Of a stretch of DNA of 64,000 nt, positions 37,072 to 45,393 are shown one piece after another. The notes under the pieces were generated by a model, which saw only the letters and a program-made list of their open reading frames with translations, was not told the origin of the DNA and ran no database searches. The position numbers and the translations under genes are program-made. This stretch comes from G963667915 sp965197385 (GTDB taxonomy: Bacteria; Acidobacteriota; Vicinamibacteria; Vicinamibacterales; UBA823): assembly GCA_965197385.1 (NCBI GenBank), contig CBDANA010000009.1:744001-808000 (forward strand), in the 5' to 3' direction. Within the stretch, counting starts at the first letter, position 1; the number at the start of each line of letters is the position of its first letter.

Positions 37072-38523
37072 GGTGAATTCAACTGGTCGTCGCAACACCT
37101 CGATGATGAGGTGCTGCGATGCAGGAACGGAGACGGAGAAGGTCAGACCGGGCGGGTCGACCTGCGATGCGTTCGCCTGGCCGGCCGCCGGTAGCGGGGC
37201 GTGCGGAGCAGCAACGGTTCTGGAAGGCGATCACCCGGGGGCTGTCGAGTGAGGATGCCGCAGTGTCCTGCGGCGTGTCGCCGCCCGTGGGTGGTCGTTG
37301 GTTCCGTGAGGGCGGTGGTATGCCGCCGATCAGCTTGGCGCCCCGATCAGCTCGCTCCCTGTCCTTCGCGGAGCGGGAAGAAATCGCGATCCTGAGAGCT
37401 CAGGGCGCCGGGGTGCGCGACATTGCCCGTCGGCTCCGGAGAGCCCCGTCGACTGTCTCACGTGAGCTGCGTCGCAACGCGGCGACTCGGAGCGGCGGTC
37501 TGGCGTATCGGGCGTCGACTGCGCAGTGGCACAGCGACCGACGTGCCAAGCGCCCGAAGATAGCCAAGCTGGCCGCGAACGATCGGCTCAGGAGCTACGT
37601 GCAGGACCACCTCGCCGGCACGGTGATGGCTGAGGATGGGACGCCCGCGCCTGGCCCAAACGTGGGCTCCTGGAGTGGTCGACGTCATGGCCGCCGCCAG
37701 GACCGACATTGGGCGACATCGTGGAGCCCGCAGCAGATCGCCCATCGGCTCCGGACCGAGTATCCAGACGATGAATCGATGAGGGTCTCGCACGAGGCGA
37801 TTTACCAAGCGCTGTACATCCAGGGGCGGGGGGCACTGCGCCGCGAGCTGACGGCGTGCTTGCGCACCGGGCGGGCGCTACGCGTGCCGAGGGCTCGCCG
37901 CCGTGGTCGCGGCAAGGAGTTTGTGGGCTCCGACATCATGATCAGCGAGCGGCCCGCCGAGGCCAAGGACCGAGCGGTTCCTGGACACTGGGAAGGCGAC
38001 CTGATCATCGGACTTGGCAGTTCCGCGATCGGCACATTGGTCGAACGCACCACCCGATTCACGATGCTGCTCCACCTGCCTCGCATGGCCGACCGTGGCC
38101 GACTCAGGGTCAAGAACGGTCCGGCTCTTGCGGGGCATGGCGCCGAAGCCGTCCGCGATGCGATCACGTCGACGCTCGCGACGCTTCCTGATCAGCTACG
38201 TCGGTCACTGACCTGGGACCAAGGCGCGGAGATGGCACAGCACGCCCAACTGCGTATCGACACTGGGCTGCACGTCTTCTTCTGCGACCCCCGCAGTCCG
38301 TGGCAGCGCGGCACGAACGAGAACACCAACGGCCTGCTGCGCCAGTACTTCCCCAAAGGGACTGACCTCCATAGGCATCGTGCGAGCGACATTGCTGCTG
38401 TCGCGGCCACACTCAACCGCCGACCGCGGAAGACTCTCGGTTGGAGAACGCCATCCGAAGCCTTCAACGAACTGCTACTCTCACACCAGTGAGGACGTGT
38501 TGCGACGACCCCTTGAAACCGGC
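37072..38523. mobile_element. IS30-family element, type B copy 2
   Basis: The 1452-bp element has inverted ends (ggtgaattcaactggtcgtc and the complement of ggtcgtcgcaacac...ttgaaaccggc) and a 3-bp target duplication caa at 37069-37071 and 38524-38526. It is the best-defined copy and identifies the true ends of the element. It differs from copy 1 by a single base. Confidence 0.94.
37119..38492 (+). CDS. IS30-family transposase type B (copy 2)
   Basis: The 457-residue transposase is the same as copy 1, because the only base difference lies in a synonymous position (gaagaG versus gaagaA). The DDE residues lie in GHWEGDLIIG, LTWDQGAEMA and GTNENTNGLL. Being intact and near-identical in two places, it is likely recently active. 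Confidence 0.93.
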   Translation: MQERRRRRSDRAGRPAMRSPGRPPVAGRAEQQRFWKAITRGLSSEDAAVSCGVSPPVGGRWFREGGGMPPISLAPRSARSLSFAEREEIAILRAQGAGVRDIARRLRRAPSTVSRELRRNAATRSGGLAYRASTAQWHSDRRAKRPKIAKLAANDRLRSYVQDHLAGTVMAEDGTPAPGPNVGSWSGRRHGRRQDRHWATSWSPQQIAHRLRTEYPDDESMRVSHEAIYQALYIQGRGALRRELTACLRTGRALRVPRARRRGRGKEFVGSDIMISERPAEAKDRAVPGHWEGDLIIGLGSSAIGTLVERTTRFTMLLHLPRMADRGRLRVKNGPALAGHGAEAVRDAITSTLATLPDQLRRSLTWDQGAEMAQHAQLRIDTGLHVFFCDPRSPWQRGTNENTNGLLRQYFPKGTDLHRHRASDIAAVAATLNRRPRKTLGWRTPSEAFNELLLSHQ

Positions 38524-39519
38524 CAATATCTCTCGATGCGGTACACGGATCGCCTCGTGGACGCCGGCATCGCGCCGTCGGTCGGCAGCCAAGGCGATGC
38601 CTATGACAATGCCCTCGCCGAATCGGTGATCGGCTTGTACAAGACGGAGGTGATTCGACGGAAGGGCCCGTGGCGCACCCTCGAGGCCGTGGAGTTCGCC
38701 ACCTTGACGTGGGTGGACTGGTTCAACACACGACGACTGTTGGGGCCGCTCGGGGACATTCCACCAGCAGAGTTCGAGGCGCAGTACTATGAGCAGGCTG
38801 AGGTGGCCTGATTCAACGAATTCGGTCTCCGAGAAACCCGGTACGATTCACCTCGGCCCCATCCGCATCGTTTGGTATCTCGAGCGCTATCACGGCAGCA
38901 CGATTTCGAAAGCCGGGGTCTACCGCCTCCTCCGGCGCCACGGCCTGAAGCGCTTACCCAGTCGCGTCGGGCGACGAGCGGGGCACACGCACCGGTACGC
39001 CAAGCAGGTCCCTGGGCACCACGTGCAGGTTGACGTCACGTTCCTGAAGCTCGTCGGGAAAGACGGGAGGGCGACGCGGCGATATCAGTACACGGCCATT
39101 GATGACGCGACACGCATCCGAGCGTTGAAGGTCTACACGCGCCATACCCAGAAGAACGCTATGCACTGCCTCGACTACGTGATCAAGAAGTTTCCGTTTC
39201 GGATGCATCTGGTACGGACCGACCGTGGCCATGAGTTCCAAGCCCAGTTTCATTGGCACCTGGCCGACTACGGCATCCGGCACGTCTACATCAAGGCCCG
39301 GACGCCACAGCTCAACGGCCAGGTGGAGCGGTCACATCGGACCGACAAGCAAGAGTGCTATCAGCTGCTGACGTACACTGGTGCCGTCGATCTCAATGAG
39401 AAGCTCGTCGAATGGGAGAACTTCTACAACGACCAACGCCCGCACGGAGCGTTCCAGGGGAAGACACCCTACGAAACGCTCCGCGAGAAGCTCGGATGAG
39501 CTACATTGTCACTGGCCAG

Positions 39520-39810
39520 CTAGGTCGTATACATCACAGTTCGGCTTCCGGCCCGAGCCCCGTATTTCTTGCCTGACTTGCCCTTGGACCAGCTCCCGGT
39601 GACCGGCTCCTTGCACTGCGCGCACCTGACGAACCGTCGGAGCGGGAAGTCCTCGTGGTCCCGTCTCCGGCGTCCGACACAGCCGCCGCGCTTCCCGGAC
39701 ATGAGGGCCTGTACACGATCGAACGTCTTCACGTTGACAAGTGGCTCCCAGTCGCCGTCCCCGACGGGACCCCATCGCGGCGATACGAGACGCCCGCAGC
39801 ACGCGGGGTT
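39520..39810 (-). pseudogene. Serine recombinase zinc-ribbon fragment
   Basis: The minus strand reads WGPVGDGDWEPLVNVKTFDR, VQALMSGKRG and LRRFVRCAQCKEPVTGSWSK, ending GKKYG before unrelated sequence. This is the middle (recombinase and zinc beta-ribbon) part of a large serine recombinase, distinct from the one at 28190-29470. Both catalytic and C-terminal ends are missing. Confidence 0.75.
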
Positions 39811-39869
39811 CTTCGTTGAATAAGATGGCGCGATGCCAAGCACGACTAGTCCGAGATACAATAGGGTTG

Positions 39870-40727
39870 ATGAGACTCTCGACCTTAAACTTCCTCTCAT
39901 TTGCGACTCGGGTCAAGCACCCAGCCGCGACCCTGTGGTTTGCGGTATTCATCGCCCTGCAACTGGTCGCGCTCTTTGCGGTTGTGAGGTATTTCTTCAG
40001 ACCAACCTGGAACCAACACGTGTCATCGGGCATCTGGGCGATCGGCCTCACGTGCCTCATCTGCAATCTTGTTCTCTGCTTTGGAGAATATTTCTTCCAC
40101 CGCTATTTGCTCCATATCGAGACCGTGAGGTTCCTCCGCTCCCTTACCACGAGTCACCTCACGCACCACAAGCTGACCTCGATCAGCTTTGATGATGCGA
40201 AGAAGACCGTCCGTAGCGCGTATCCGATTGACGACGTGGCGCGCGACGATCAAGCCACGTTTCCTCCCTGGGCGCTGATCCCGGCCTTGATGGCCTTCAC
40301 GCCGTTCTTTGCGCCCCTCGCATTCTCATTCCCAGAAATCCCGATTCTCATTAGCGGGTACGCCGCCATTGCTATCGCCCTGTTCTTGTACGAAACGATC
40401 CACGTCGCGCATCACCAACCATACGATTCCTGGTGGAAGCCAAAACTGAATGGCCGGATATTCGGCAGGGTGTGGCGCAAGGCGTACGGATTCCATCAAG
40501 CCCATCACACGAACTACCGTTGCAACCTGAACGTGGCCGGATTCTTCGGTATCCCGGTCGCAGATTTGGTGTTCAGCACCTACAAACAGCCGGACAAACT
40601 CTTCCTGGATGGTGTGCCAGGCACGAAAGAAACCGCCCGCAGACTCACCCCTCAAGCCAGCTGGCCGATCGTCTGGCTCGACCGAGTGGTGTTCAAGAGA
40701 CGGCGATGGATGTCAAAGAGAAACTGA
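39870..40727 (+). CDS. Fatty-acid hydroxylase / sterol-desaturase superfamily protein
   Basis: The 285-residue membrane protein starts at ATG 39870. It has at least four hydrophobic helices and the histidine clusters of di-iron membrane hydroxylases: GEYFFHRYLLH, LTTSHLTHHKL, ETIHVAHHQPY and GFHQAHHTNY. It would hydroxylate or desaturate a lipid chain in the membrane; the substrate is unknown. Position between a recombinase scrap and an R1 repeat marks it as cargo of an accessory element. Confidence 0.85.
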   Translation: MRLSTLNFLSFATRVKHPAATLWFAVFIALQLVALFAVVRYFFRPTWNQHVSSGIWAIGLTCLICNLVLCFGEYFFHRYLLHIETVRFLRSLTTSHLTHHKLTSISFDDAKKTVRSAYPIDDVARDDQATFPPWALIPALMAFTPFFAPLAFSFPEIPILISGYAAIAIALFLYETIHVAHHQPYDSWWKPKLNGRIFGRVWRKAYGFHQAHHTNYRCNLNVAGFFGIPVADLVFSTYKQPDKLFLDGVPGTKETARRLTPQASWPIVWLDRVVFKRRRWMSKRN

Positions 40728-40740
40728 GACCCGCTTTAGA

Positions 40741-40806
40741 CCGCAACCTGCGCTTCTCCCTGTAGTTTTGGCTTTCACATAAGTGCGATTCCCCTTGGGG
40801 ACGCCA
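40741..40806. repeat. Island-end repeat R1 with tRNA-Glu 3'-like end (copy 3)
   Basis: The copy reads ccgcaacctgcgcttctccc through gcgattccccttggggacgc and ca. The last 21 bases match the tRNA-Glu 3' end with two mismatches. Compare 35552-35632. The stretch up to 41009 holds no intact gene; a minus-strand tail KKLNTLAEKQAQTDAFLALL (near 40893-40960) is an unidentified gene end. Confidence 0.6.
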
Positions 40807-41009
40807 CATTCTCCGTAGTCGCTTGGGTGACTGCGACGGCAGGTTCAGGCGGGTCATGCTACTCGATAAGATCCGGTGCAACCGACACCTACAGCAGCGC
40901 AAGGAACGCGTCCGTCTGCGCTTGCTTCTCGGCGAGAGTGTTCAGTTTCTTGGAGTCGCAGGGGCCCACCTCGACCGCCCTCTCAGAGAGCAGGCCAGTC
41001 CCTTTAGGA

Positions 41010-41727
41010 CCCCGGTCAGTAAGTCGCCTTCCCAGTGGCCGGGCACGGCCCGATCCGCTGCCTCCGCCGGACGCTCTCGAATCGAGACGGCGTCGATGAT
41101 CTGACCACGGCACTGGCCCGCCGTGCTGGCGTGCTTGGACCGACGCATCCGTCGCCGACGGCGAAGGTGGGCGTTCAGGGCTTTCTTCAGCACCCCGCGA
41201 CTCTGCACGAAGAGACTGAGATAGATCGTCTCGTGCGACACGTGCAAACAAGGATCCTTCGGAAAGGTCCGTTTGAGCCACCCGGCGATCTGCTGTGGGG
41301 ACCAGTCTGCCGCCAGCTTCTCAGCCACCAGGGCACGGAGCAACGGCGAGAGGGCGAGCCGACAGGGTTTCGGACGCCGAGTTCGGTCCCAGGCACGCGC
41401 GTCGGCAACGGACGCACGGTACTGCCGTCGGCCACCGTTCCGTCGCACCTCCCGGCTGATCGTCGATGGCGCTCGACTCAGGCGCACGGAGTAGCCCCGG
41501 GCCAAGCCCCTGGAGATTTCCTCCCGCTCCGTCAGGGTGAGCGAGCGTCGCGACCGGGTCCGTGACGGCGGCGGGATACCCCCACGGGCTGACACGACGT
41601 GGTGAACTGCTCCCGGGATCCGACCGAGTGCCCGACCGATGTCGCTGAGCGACTCACCTCGCTTCCACCGCTTCCACAGCTCCACCTTCTCTCTTGCTGA
41701 CATCCGTGGACGACGAACGCGACCCAT
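41010..41727 (-). pseudogene. IS30-family transposase type A, N-terminal half
   Basis: The frame starts MGRVRRPRMSAREKVELWKR and is nearly identical to copy 1 through PAEAADRAVPGHWEGDLLTG. It then runs into foreign sequence. One residue differs from copy 1 near SARGGIPPPS. Without the second Asp and the Glu of the DDE triad it cannot be active. Confidence 0.88.
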
Positions 41728-41781
41728 GATCCCTCCTTGCTGTGATCATTCATCGCGTTGCATCGACCCTTTGAACTCACC
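41010..41781. mobile_element. IS30-family element, type A copy 2 (truncated, inverted)
   Basis: The complementary strand equals 30027-30798 of copy 1 up to gacttactgaccgggg, where homology stops. It includes the terminal end ggtgagttcaaagggtc. The remaining two fifths of the element, including the DDE catalytic second half, is absent. Confidence 0.88.
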
Positions 41782-42026
41782 GGGTCTTCGTTGTACTCCC
41801 GCATCGCGGCGACCCACATGTCGACGCCATGGTCACGCATCACCTTGGGCATGTTCGTCTGGAGCCGTTCCTTCAGCCAAGCCTGCTGCACCGCCGCCTG
41901 CTCCCGCAGCGTGCCGAACGGGCGGGACGCCACGTAGGGCGGCGTTGCCTGCGACCCGGCAGCCGCTCCCACGGTTGAAGCGGCCCACACCAAGATGAGC
42001 GCTGCGGCGATCAGTAGACGACCCAT
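41782..42026 (-). pseudogene. M24-family aminopeptidase-like N-terminal fragment
   Basis: From ATG 42026 the frame gives a signal peptide (LLIAAALILVWAASTVGAAA), then PFGTLREQAAVQQAWLKERL and RDHGVDMWVAAMREYNEDPV. This resembles the N-terminal domain of secreted Xaa-Pro/M24 peptidase-like proteins. The gene is cut after EDPV by the IS30-A end; no metal-binding catalytic domain remains. Confidence 0.6.
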
Positions 42027-42271
42027 GGCACCCCTTCTGTACTGAACGACTCCGTTACTGCTCCCGGCACGTGAGCGGCGGCCCGACCTGGCTTCAACCA
42101 CCGGGTGCCAATTTACGCCATTTCCCCCGCTGAGACCCTCTCCGAGCGTGAGAAACTGCTCCGAACAAGCCGGCTGGCAGGTATGATGTGTGGACGTACC
42201 GCTGACTGAGGTGCCCTCGGTGGGCGCCTCGTCCTCATCATTCTTGCCAGGCCCAACACCAAGGAGGTTCG

Positions 42272-42850
42272 ATGCATTCTGCTCTTCGCCCACTGTGTTT
42301 CACGCTGTCGCTCGTCCTCACATCGATCGGTCTCGCCGCGTGCGGTCACGGCGCCGACGAGGCCCCTGTCGCCGACGCGCAGGAGATGGCGACCCCGGAG
42401 AACGAGGGTGCGCTCGCCGCGGATCTCCTCAAGGACTGGGAGAGCATGAAGACCTTAATGATGGAAATCGGCGACGCGATGCCGGCCGACAGCTTCGACT
42501 ACAAGCCGACAGACGAACTGCGCAACTTCGGCGAGCAGATCATGCACGTCGCAGGTGCCCAGGTCGGCCTCATGGGGCGTGTCGACGCCAGCGCCGAGGC
42601 GCCCGACCTGGGAGAACCGACGGAGAAAGCCGACTTCCTTCAGGCGCTCAGCGACTCGTTCGACTTCGGCACTCAGGTCCTGCAGGACCAGACCGACGCG
42701 TCGCTTCAGGAACTGGTTGATGGGGGATTTCTCGGCGAGTCGACCCGCGCGCGGGTCGTCTATCGAACGATGATCCACACCTGGAGCGAGTACGGCGTCC
42801 AGACGGTCTATCTTCGGCTGAACGACATCGTGCCGCCAGCGAGCCGGTAG
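42272..42850 (+). CDS. DinB-family lipoprotein
   Basis: The 192-residue protein has a lipoprotein signal with lipobox LAAC (LTSIGLAACGHG), and then a DinB four-helix bundle. The bundle includes DLLKDWESMKTLMMEIGDAM, FNYKP-like FDYKPTDELRNFGEQIMHVA and TMIHTWSEYGVQTVYLRLN. The histidines HVAG and HTWSEYG occupy DinB metal positions. A caaggaggttcg ribosome-binding site precedes the ATG. The enzymatic role is unknown. A large hairpin follows at once. Confidence 0.85.
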   Translation: MHSALRPLCFTLSLVLTSIGLAACGHGADEAPVADAQEMATPENEGALAADLLKDWESMKTLMMEIGDAMPADSFDYKPTDELRNFGEQIMHVAGAQVGLMGRVDASAEAPDLGEPTEKADFLQALSDSFDFGTQVLQDQTDASLQELVDGGFLGESTRARVVYRTMIHTWSEYGVQTVYLRLNDIVPPASR

Positions 42851-43007
42851 GACCCGGGTGGGAATACGTGTGCCATTCTGGTCGCCGATGCATCCCGCCC
42901 AGCATCGTTGCTCGTTGCTTACATACTCCCGGCATGCGCGCTCCTCTCGCCTTGCTGGGCGGGCGCCTTGACGCCCAGAGGTGATCACACGTATTCCCAC
43001 CCGGGTC
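42851..43007. repeat. 157-bp palindromic element with perfect 22-bp arms
   Basis: The arm gacccgggtgggaatacgtg plus tg (42851-42872) is the exact complement of 42986-43007. Inside, cgcccagc and gctgggcg form a second complementary pair. It sits directly between the DinB stop codon and the aldolase start region. It may be a transcription-termination structure or a small non-autonomous mobile element. Confidence 0.75.
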
Positions 43008-43055
43008 TTTGTCTGGGCGGCATCCTTGCGTAGGAAAAAGCATGAAGGACGTTCG

Positions 43056-44201
43056 ATGCGCGTGATGCTTGCCGGCCTCGTTCTGACGGTCTTCACCGTG
43101 ACCGCCCACGGTCAGCCGGCGCGCCCGGACGATGCGCTCGTCCGCCGGCTGGCCGCCGGCGAAGCCATCTTCGGAATCTTCTCTGTCGACAAAACGGCCG
43201 AACAGGGCGCGTCGATAGCGGGAAACCGCGAACTCGACTTCGTCTTCTACTCACTCGAGCGCGGACCGTTCGACCTGCCGCAGATGCAGACGTACATGGA
43301 GGGCATGGCGAGTGCCGCGACCGGCGGTGCCCACCCGATCCTGCTGCGCATTCCGCCGATCCGAGACGACCGGCAGGCGGCGCGCGACCGTACCGGGCAG
43401 GGCATCGACGCCAACGCCGTCGGCATCGTCTTCCCGCACGTCGAGTCGAGGGCCGACACGGAGCTGGCGGTGGCCGCCATGCGGAGCCGCGAGCGTGTCG
43501 AAGCCCTCCTCCAGGAGGCGTCGGAAAAGGAGCTCTCCTATGCCGACTTCCTCGACGGACTGCTGAGCGAAGAGGTGTCAGCGAAGACCGCCAAGCACGT
43601 CACGATGCGGACGAACCTGGCCCGGTTCCCGTTCATCAAGGGGCTCGACAGCTTCGACTTCACCTACCAGCCCTCGGTCGACCGAAAGCAGATCCAGAAG
43701 CTGAGCCTGTGCCACTTCGTCGAGCATGGGGAGAACCTGGTGCTGCTCGGCCCGCCAGGGGTCGGGAAGACGCATCTGGCCGTGGGCCTCGGGCTCAAGG
43801 CGATCGAGCACGGCTACCGGGTGCTCTTCACGACGGCCGCGGCGATGCTGACCACGCTCACCAAGGCGCTCGGCGAGGGCCGCTTCGACGACAAGCTGAA
43901 GGTCTTCACGATCCCGCGGCTTCTCATCATCGACGAGATCGGGTATCTGCCGATCGACCGTCAGGCGGCGACGCTGTTTTTCCAGCTCATCAGCCGGCGC
44001 TACGAGCGCGGTCCGATGATCCTGACCAGCAACCAGAGCTTCGGCAGCTGGGGCGACGTCTTCGGCGACCTGGTGATCGCCAGCGCGATCCTCGACCGGA
44101 TCCTGCATCACGCGACGACGATCAGCATCCGGGGCGATTCGTATCGGCTGAAGGACAAACTGAAGTCGGGGGTGGTCAAGCCGACCACAGCGGGAGCGTG
44201 A
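43056..44201 (+). CDS. In-frame fusion: HpcH/HpaI aldolase N-part to IstB ATPase
   Basis: The 381-residue frame starts at ATG 43056 with a signal peptide (MLAGLVLTVFTVTAHGQPA). Up to about residue 145 it is an HpcH/HpaI-aldolase-like N-terminus (MEGMASAATGGAHPILLRIP; VGIVFPHVESRADTELAV). From RERVEALLQEASEKELSYAD it becomes an IS21 helper ATPase, IstB. This part carries Walker A LLGPPGVGKTHLAVGL, Walker B LLIIDEIGYLPIDRQAA, and the C-terminal ILDRILHHATTISIRGDSYR. The aldolase catalytic end is missing. The fusion probably arose by IS21-associated deletion and is not expected to work as an aldolase. Confidence 0.85.
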   Translation: MRVMLAGLVLTVFTVTAHGQPARPDDALVRRLAAGEAIFGIFSVDKTAEQGASIAGNRELDFVFYSLERGPFDLPQMQTYMEGMASAATGGAHPILLRIPPIRDDRQAARDRTGQGIDANAVGIVFPHVESRADTELAVAAMRSRERVEALLQEASEKELSYADFLDGLLSEEVSAKTAKHVTMRTNLARFPFIKGLDSFDFTYQPSVDRKQIQKLSLCHFVEHGENLVLLGPPGVGKTHLAVGLGLKAIEHGYRVLFTTAAAMLTTLTKALGEGRFDDKLKVFTIPRLLIIDEIGYLPIDRQAATLFFQLISRRYERGPMILTSNQSFGSWGDVFGDLVIASAILDRILHHATTISIRGDSYRLKDKLKSGVVKPTTAGA

Positions 44202-44204
44202 GCG

Positions 44205-45330
44205 ATGGGAAGCCTGTGGACGCTGCCGGCGCCGTGGACGCAGTTCGTGTTCCGGTTCGAACAGGTGCCGCGGAACGTGCCGGCGGATCGTATTTATCGG
44301 ATCAGCGACATCGAGTTGGCGTCGCGCCTGTCCTTCTTCCTCTGGGGCACGGTGCCCGACGCCGAGTTGGTCGACGAGGCCATCCAGGGCACCCTCGTGG
44401 ATCCCGTCCGGCTCGAGTACCAGGTGCGGCGGATGCTGGCCGATCCGTGCGCGAAAGCGTTCGGCACGCGATTCGCGTCGCAGTATCTCCGGCTGCAGGA
44501 CCTCGACAAGATCCACCCGGACGCCGTCAGCTACCCGTACTACGACCAGACGCTCGCACGATCGCTGCGCCGCGAGACCGAGCTGTTCTTCGAGCACCTT
44601 GTTCGAGACGATCGCAGCGTGCTCGATCTGCTCGATGCCGATTACACATTCGTGGACGAGCGCGTCGCGAAGCACTATGGGATTCCGAACGTCACCGGCA
44701 CACGCTTCCGGCGCGTCAGTCTGCCCGAGGAGCGGCGCGGGATCCTCGGCCACGGCAGTATCCTGGCGTCGACGTCACTGGCCAATCGGACGTCGCCGGT
44801 GCTGCGCGGCAAGTGGGTGATGGAGGTGCTGCTCGGCAGCCCGCCGCCACCGCCCAACGTGCCGGAGCTCGAGGAGACCGAGGCGGTCGCGGGTGAGCGC
44901 CGGCTGTCGGTGCGGGAGCGGATGGAAGAGCATCGCTCGAACCCAGCCTACAGCTCGTGCCATCGCGTCATCGACCCGCTCGGACTGGCGCTGGAGAACT
45001 TCGACGTCACGGGAGCCTGGCGCCTCAAGGACAGCGGCATGCCGATCGACCCGTCCGGCGACCTGTACGACGGCACGCCGCTCAACGGCCCGGCAGATTT
45101 GCGCAAAGCGCTCCTGCATCGCTCACGAACGTTTCTCACGACCTTTACCGAGAACTTGATGGCCTACGCCATCGGCCGTCGGATCGAGTACTACGACATG
45201 CCGGCGGTGCGGGCCATCATGCGGAACGCTGCCGAGCACGACCATCGAATGTCGGCATTCATTCTCGGCATCGCCAACAGTGCGCCGTTCCAGATGAGCC
45301 AGGCCAGCTGCGCTGACCGAAGATGCACCA
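44205..45330 (+). pseudogene. DUF1592/DUF1588/DUF1585 protein, N-terminally truncated
   Basis: The frame lacks the usual N-terminal half and starts within DUF1592 (YRISDIELASRLSFFLWGTV; RETELFFEHLVRDDRSVLDL). DUF1588 (RRGILGHGSILASTSLANRT) and DUF1585 (LMAYAIGRRIEYYDMPAVRA) follow. The cytochrome-like motif is SNPAYSSCHRVIDPLG, where the first Cys of CxxCH is Tyr. Near 45310 the expected tail (TEDAPAEPAAQDVERPILTR) moves to another frame. The IstB fusion abuts upstream, so an IS21 deletion removed the 5' half. Confidence 0.8.
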
Positions 45331-45393
45331 GCGGAGCCGGCCGCTCAAGACGTCGAGCGACCGATACTGACCCGACCCCAGGAGACAGAGGCG

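Larger units (their letters stand above)
36463..38811 (+). pseudogene. IS3-family orfB transposase split by IS30-B
   Basis: The left part (36463-37071) contains HTPTRRSARAQRDDQLRVEI, VYGPRKVWKQLRRDGVRVAR, NQLWVSDFTYVATWGGFVYV (first Asp) and LVHHSDAGSQ (second Asp). The right part (38524-38811) continues YLSMRYTDRLVDAGIAPSVG and DAYDNALAESVIGLYKTEV (Glu). Removal of IS30-B (37072-38523) and one caa repeat restores one frame. No other defect is visible. Confidence 0.93.
36086..38850. mobile_element. IS3-family element (copy B), split by IS30
   Basis: Perfect 27-bp inverted repeats begin tgaatcgtaccgggtttctc at 36086 and end with the complement at 38850. The flanks carry a 4-bp duplication cctc (36082-36085 and 38851-38854). 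It encodes orfA and an orfB interrupted by IS30-B. It is itself inserted in an IS481-type transposase. Confidence 0.93.
35834..39499 (+). pseudogene. IS481-type transposase (copy B) split by an IS3 element
   Basis: The N-terminal part (35834-36085) reads MNKAQRDIRRKKRVLEHAAR with the helix-turn-helix TCRYFGVARSGFYVWKKAYE. After removal of the IS3 element (36086-38850) and one copy of its cctc target duplication, the frame resumes. It then reads TSHLGPIRIVWYLERYHGST, the rve core VDVTFLKLVGKDG, VRTDRGHEFQAQ, TPQLNGQVERSHRTDKQE, and the end YNDQRPHGAFQGKTPYETL. No other lesion is visible, so the IS3 insertion is the only disruption. Confidence 0.88.

Noticed and set aside
31134..38523. Composite transposon formed by the two IS30-B copies around selO
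   Set aside because: Copy 2 has its own target duplication within IS3, and copy 1 carries the same IS3 right flank, so duplication or recombination of a nested unit explains it better than mobilisation of the interior.
40785..40806. A tRNA gene
   Set aside because: Only the acceptor and T-arm 3' strand are mimicked; there is no anticodon arm or 5' half.
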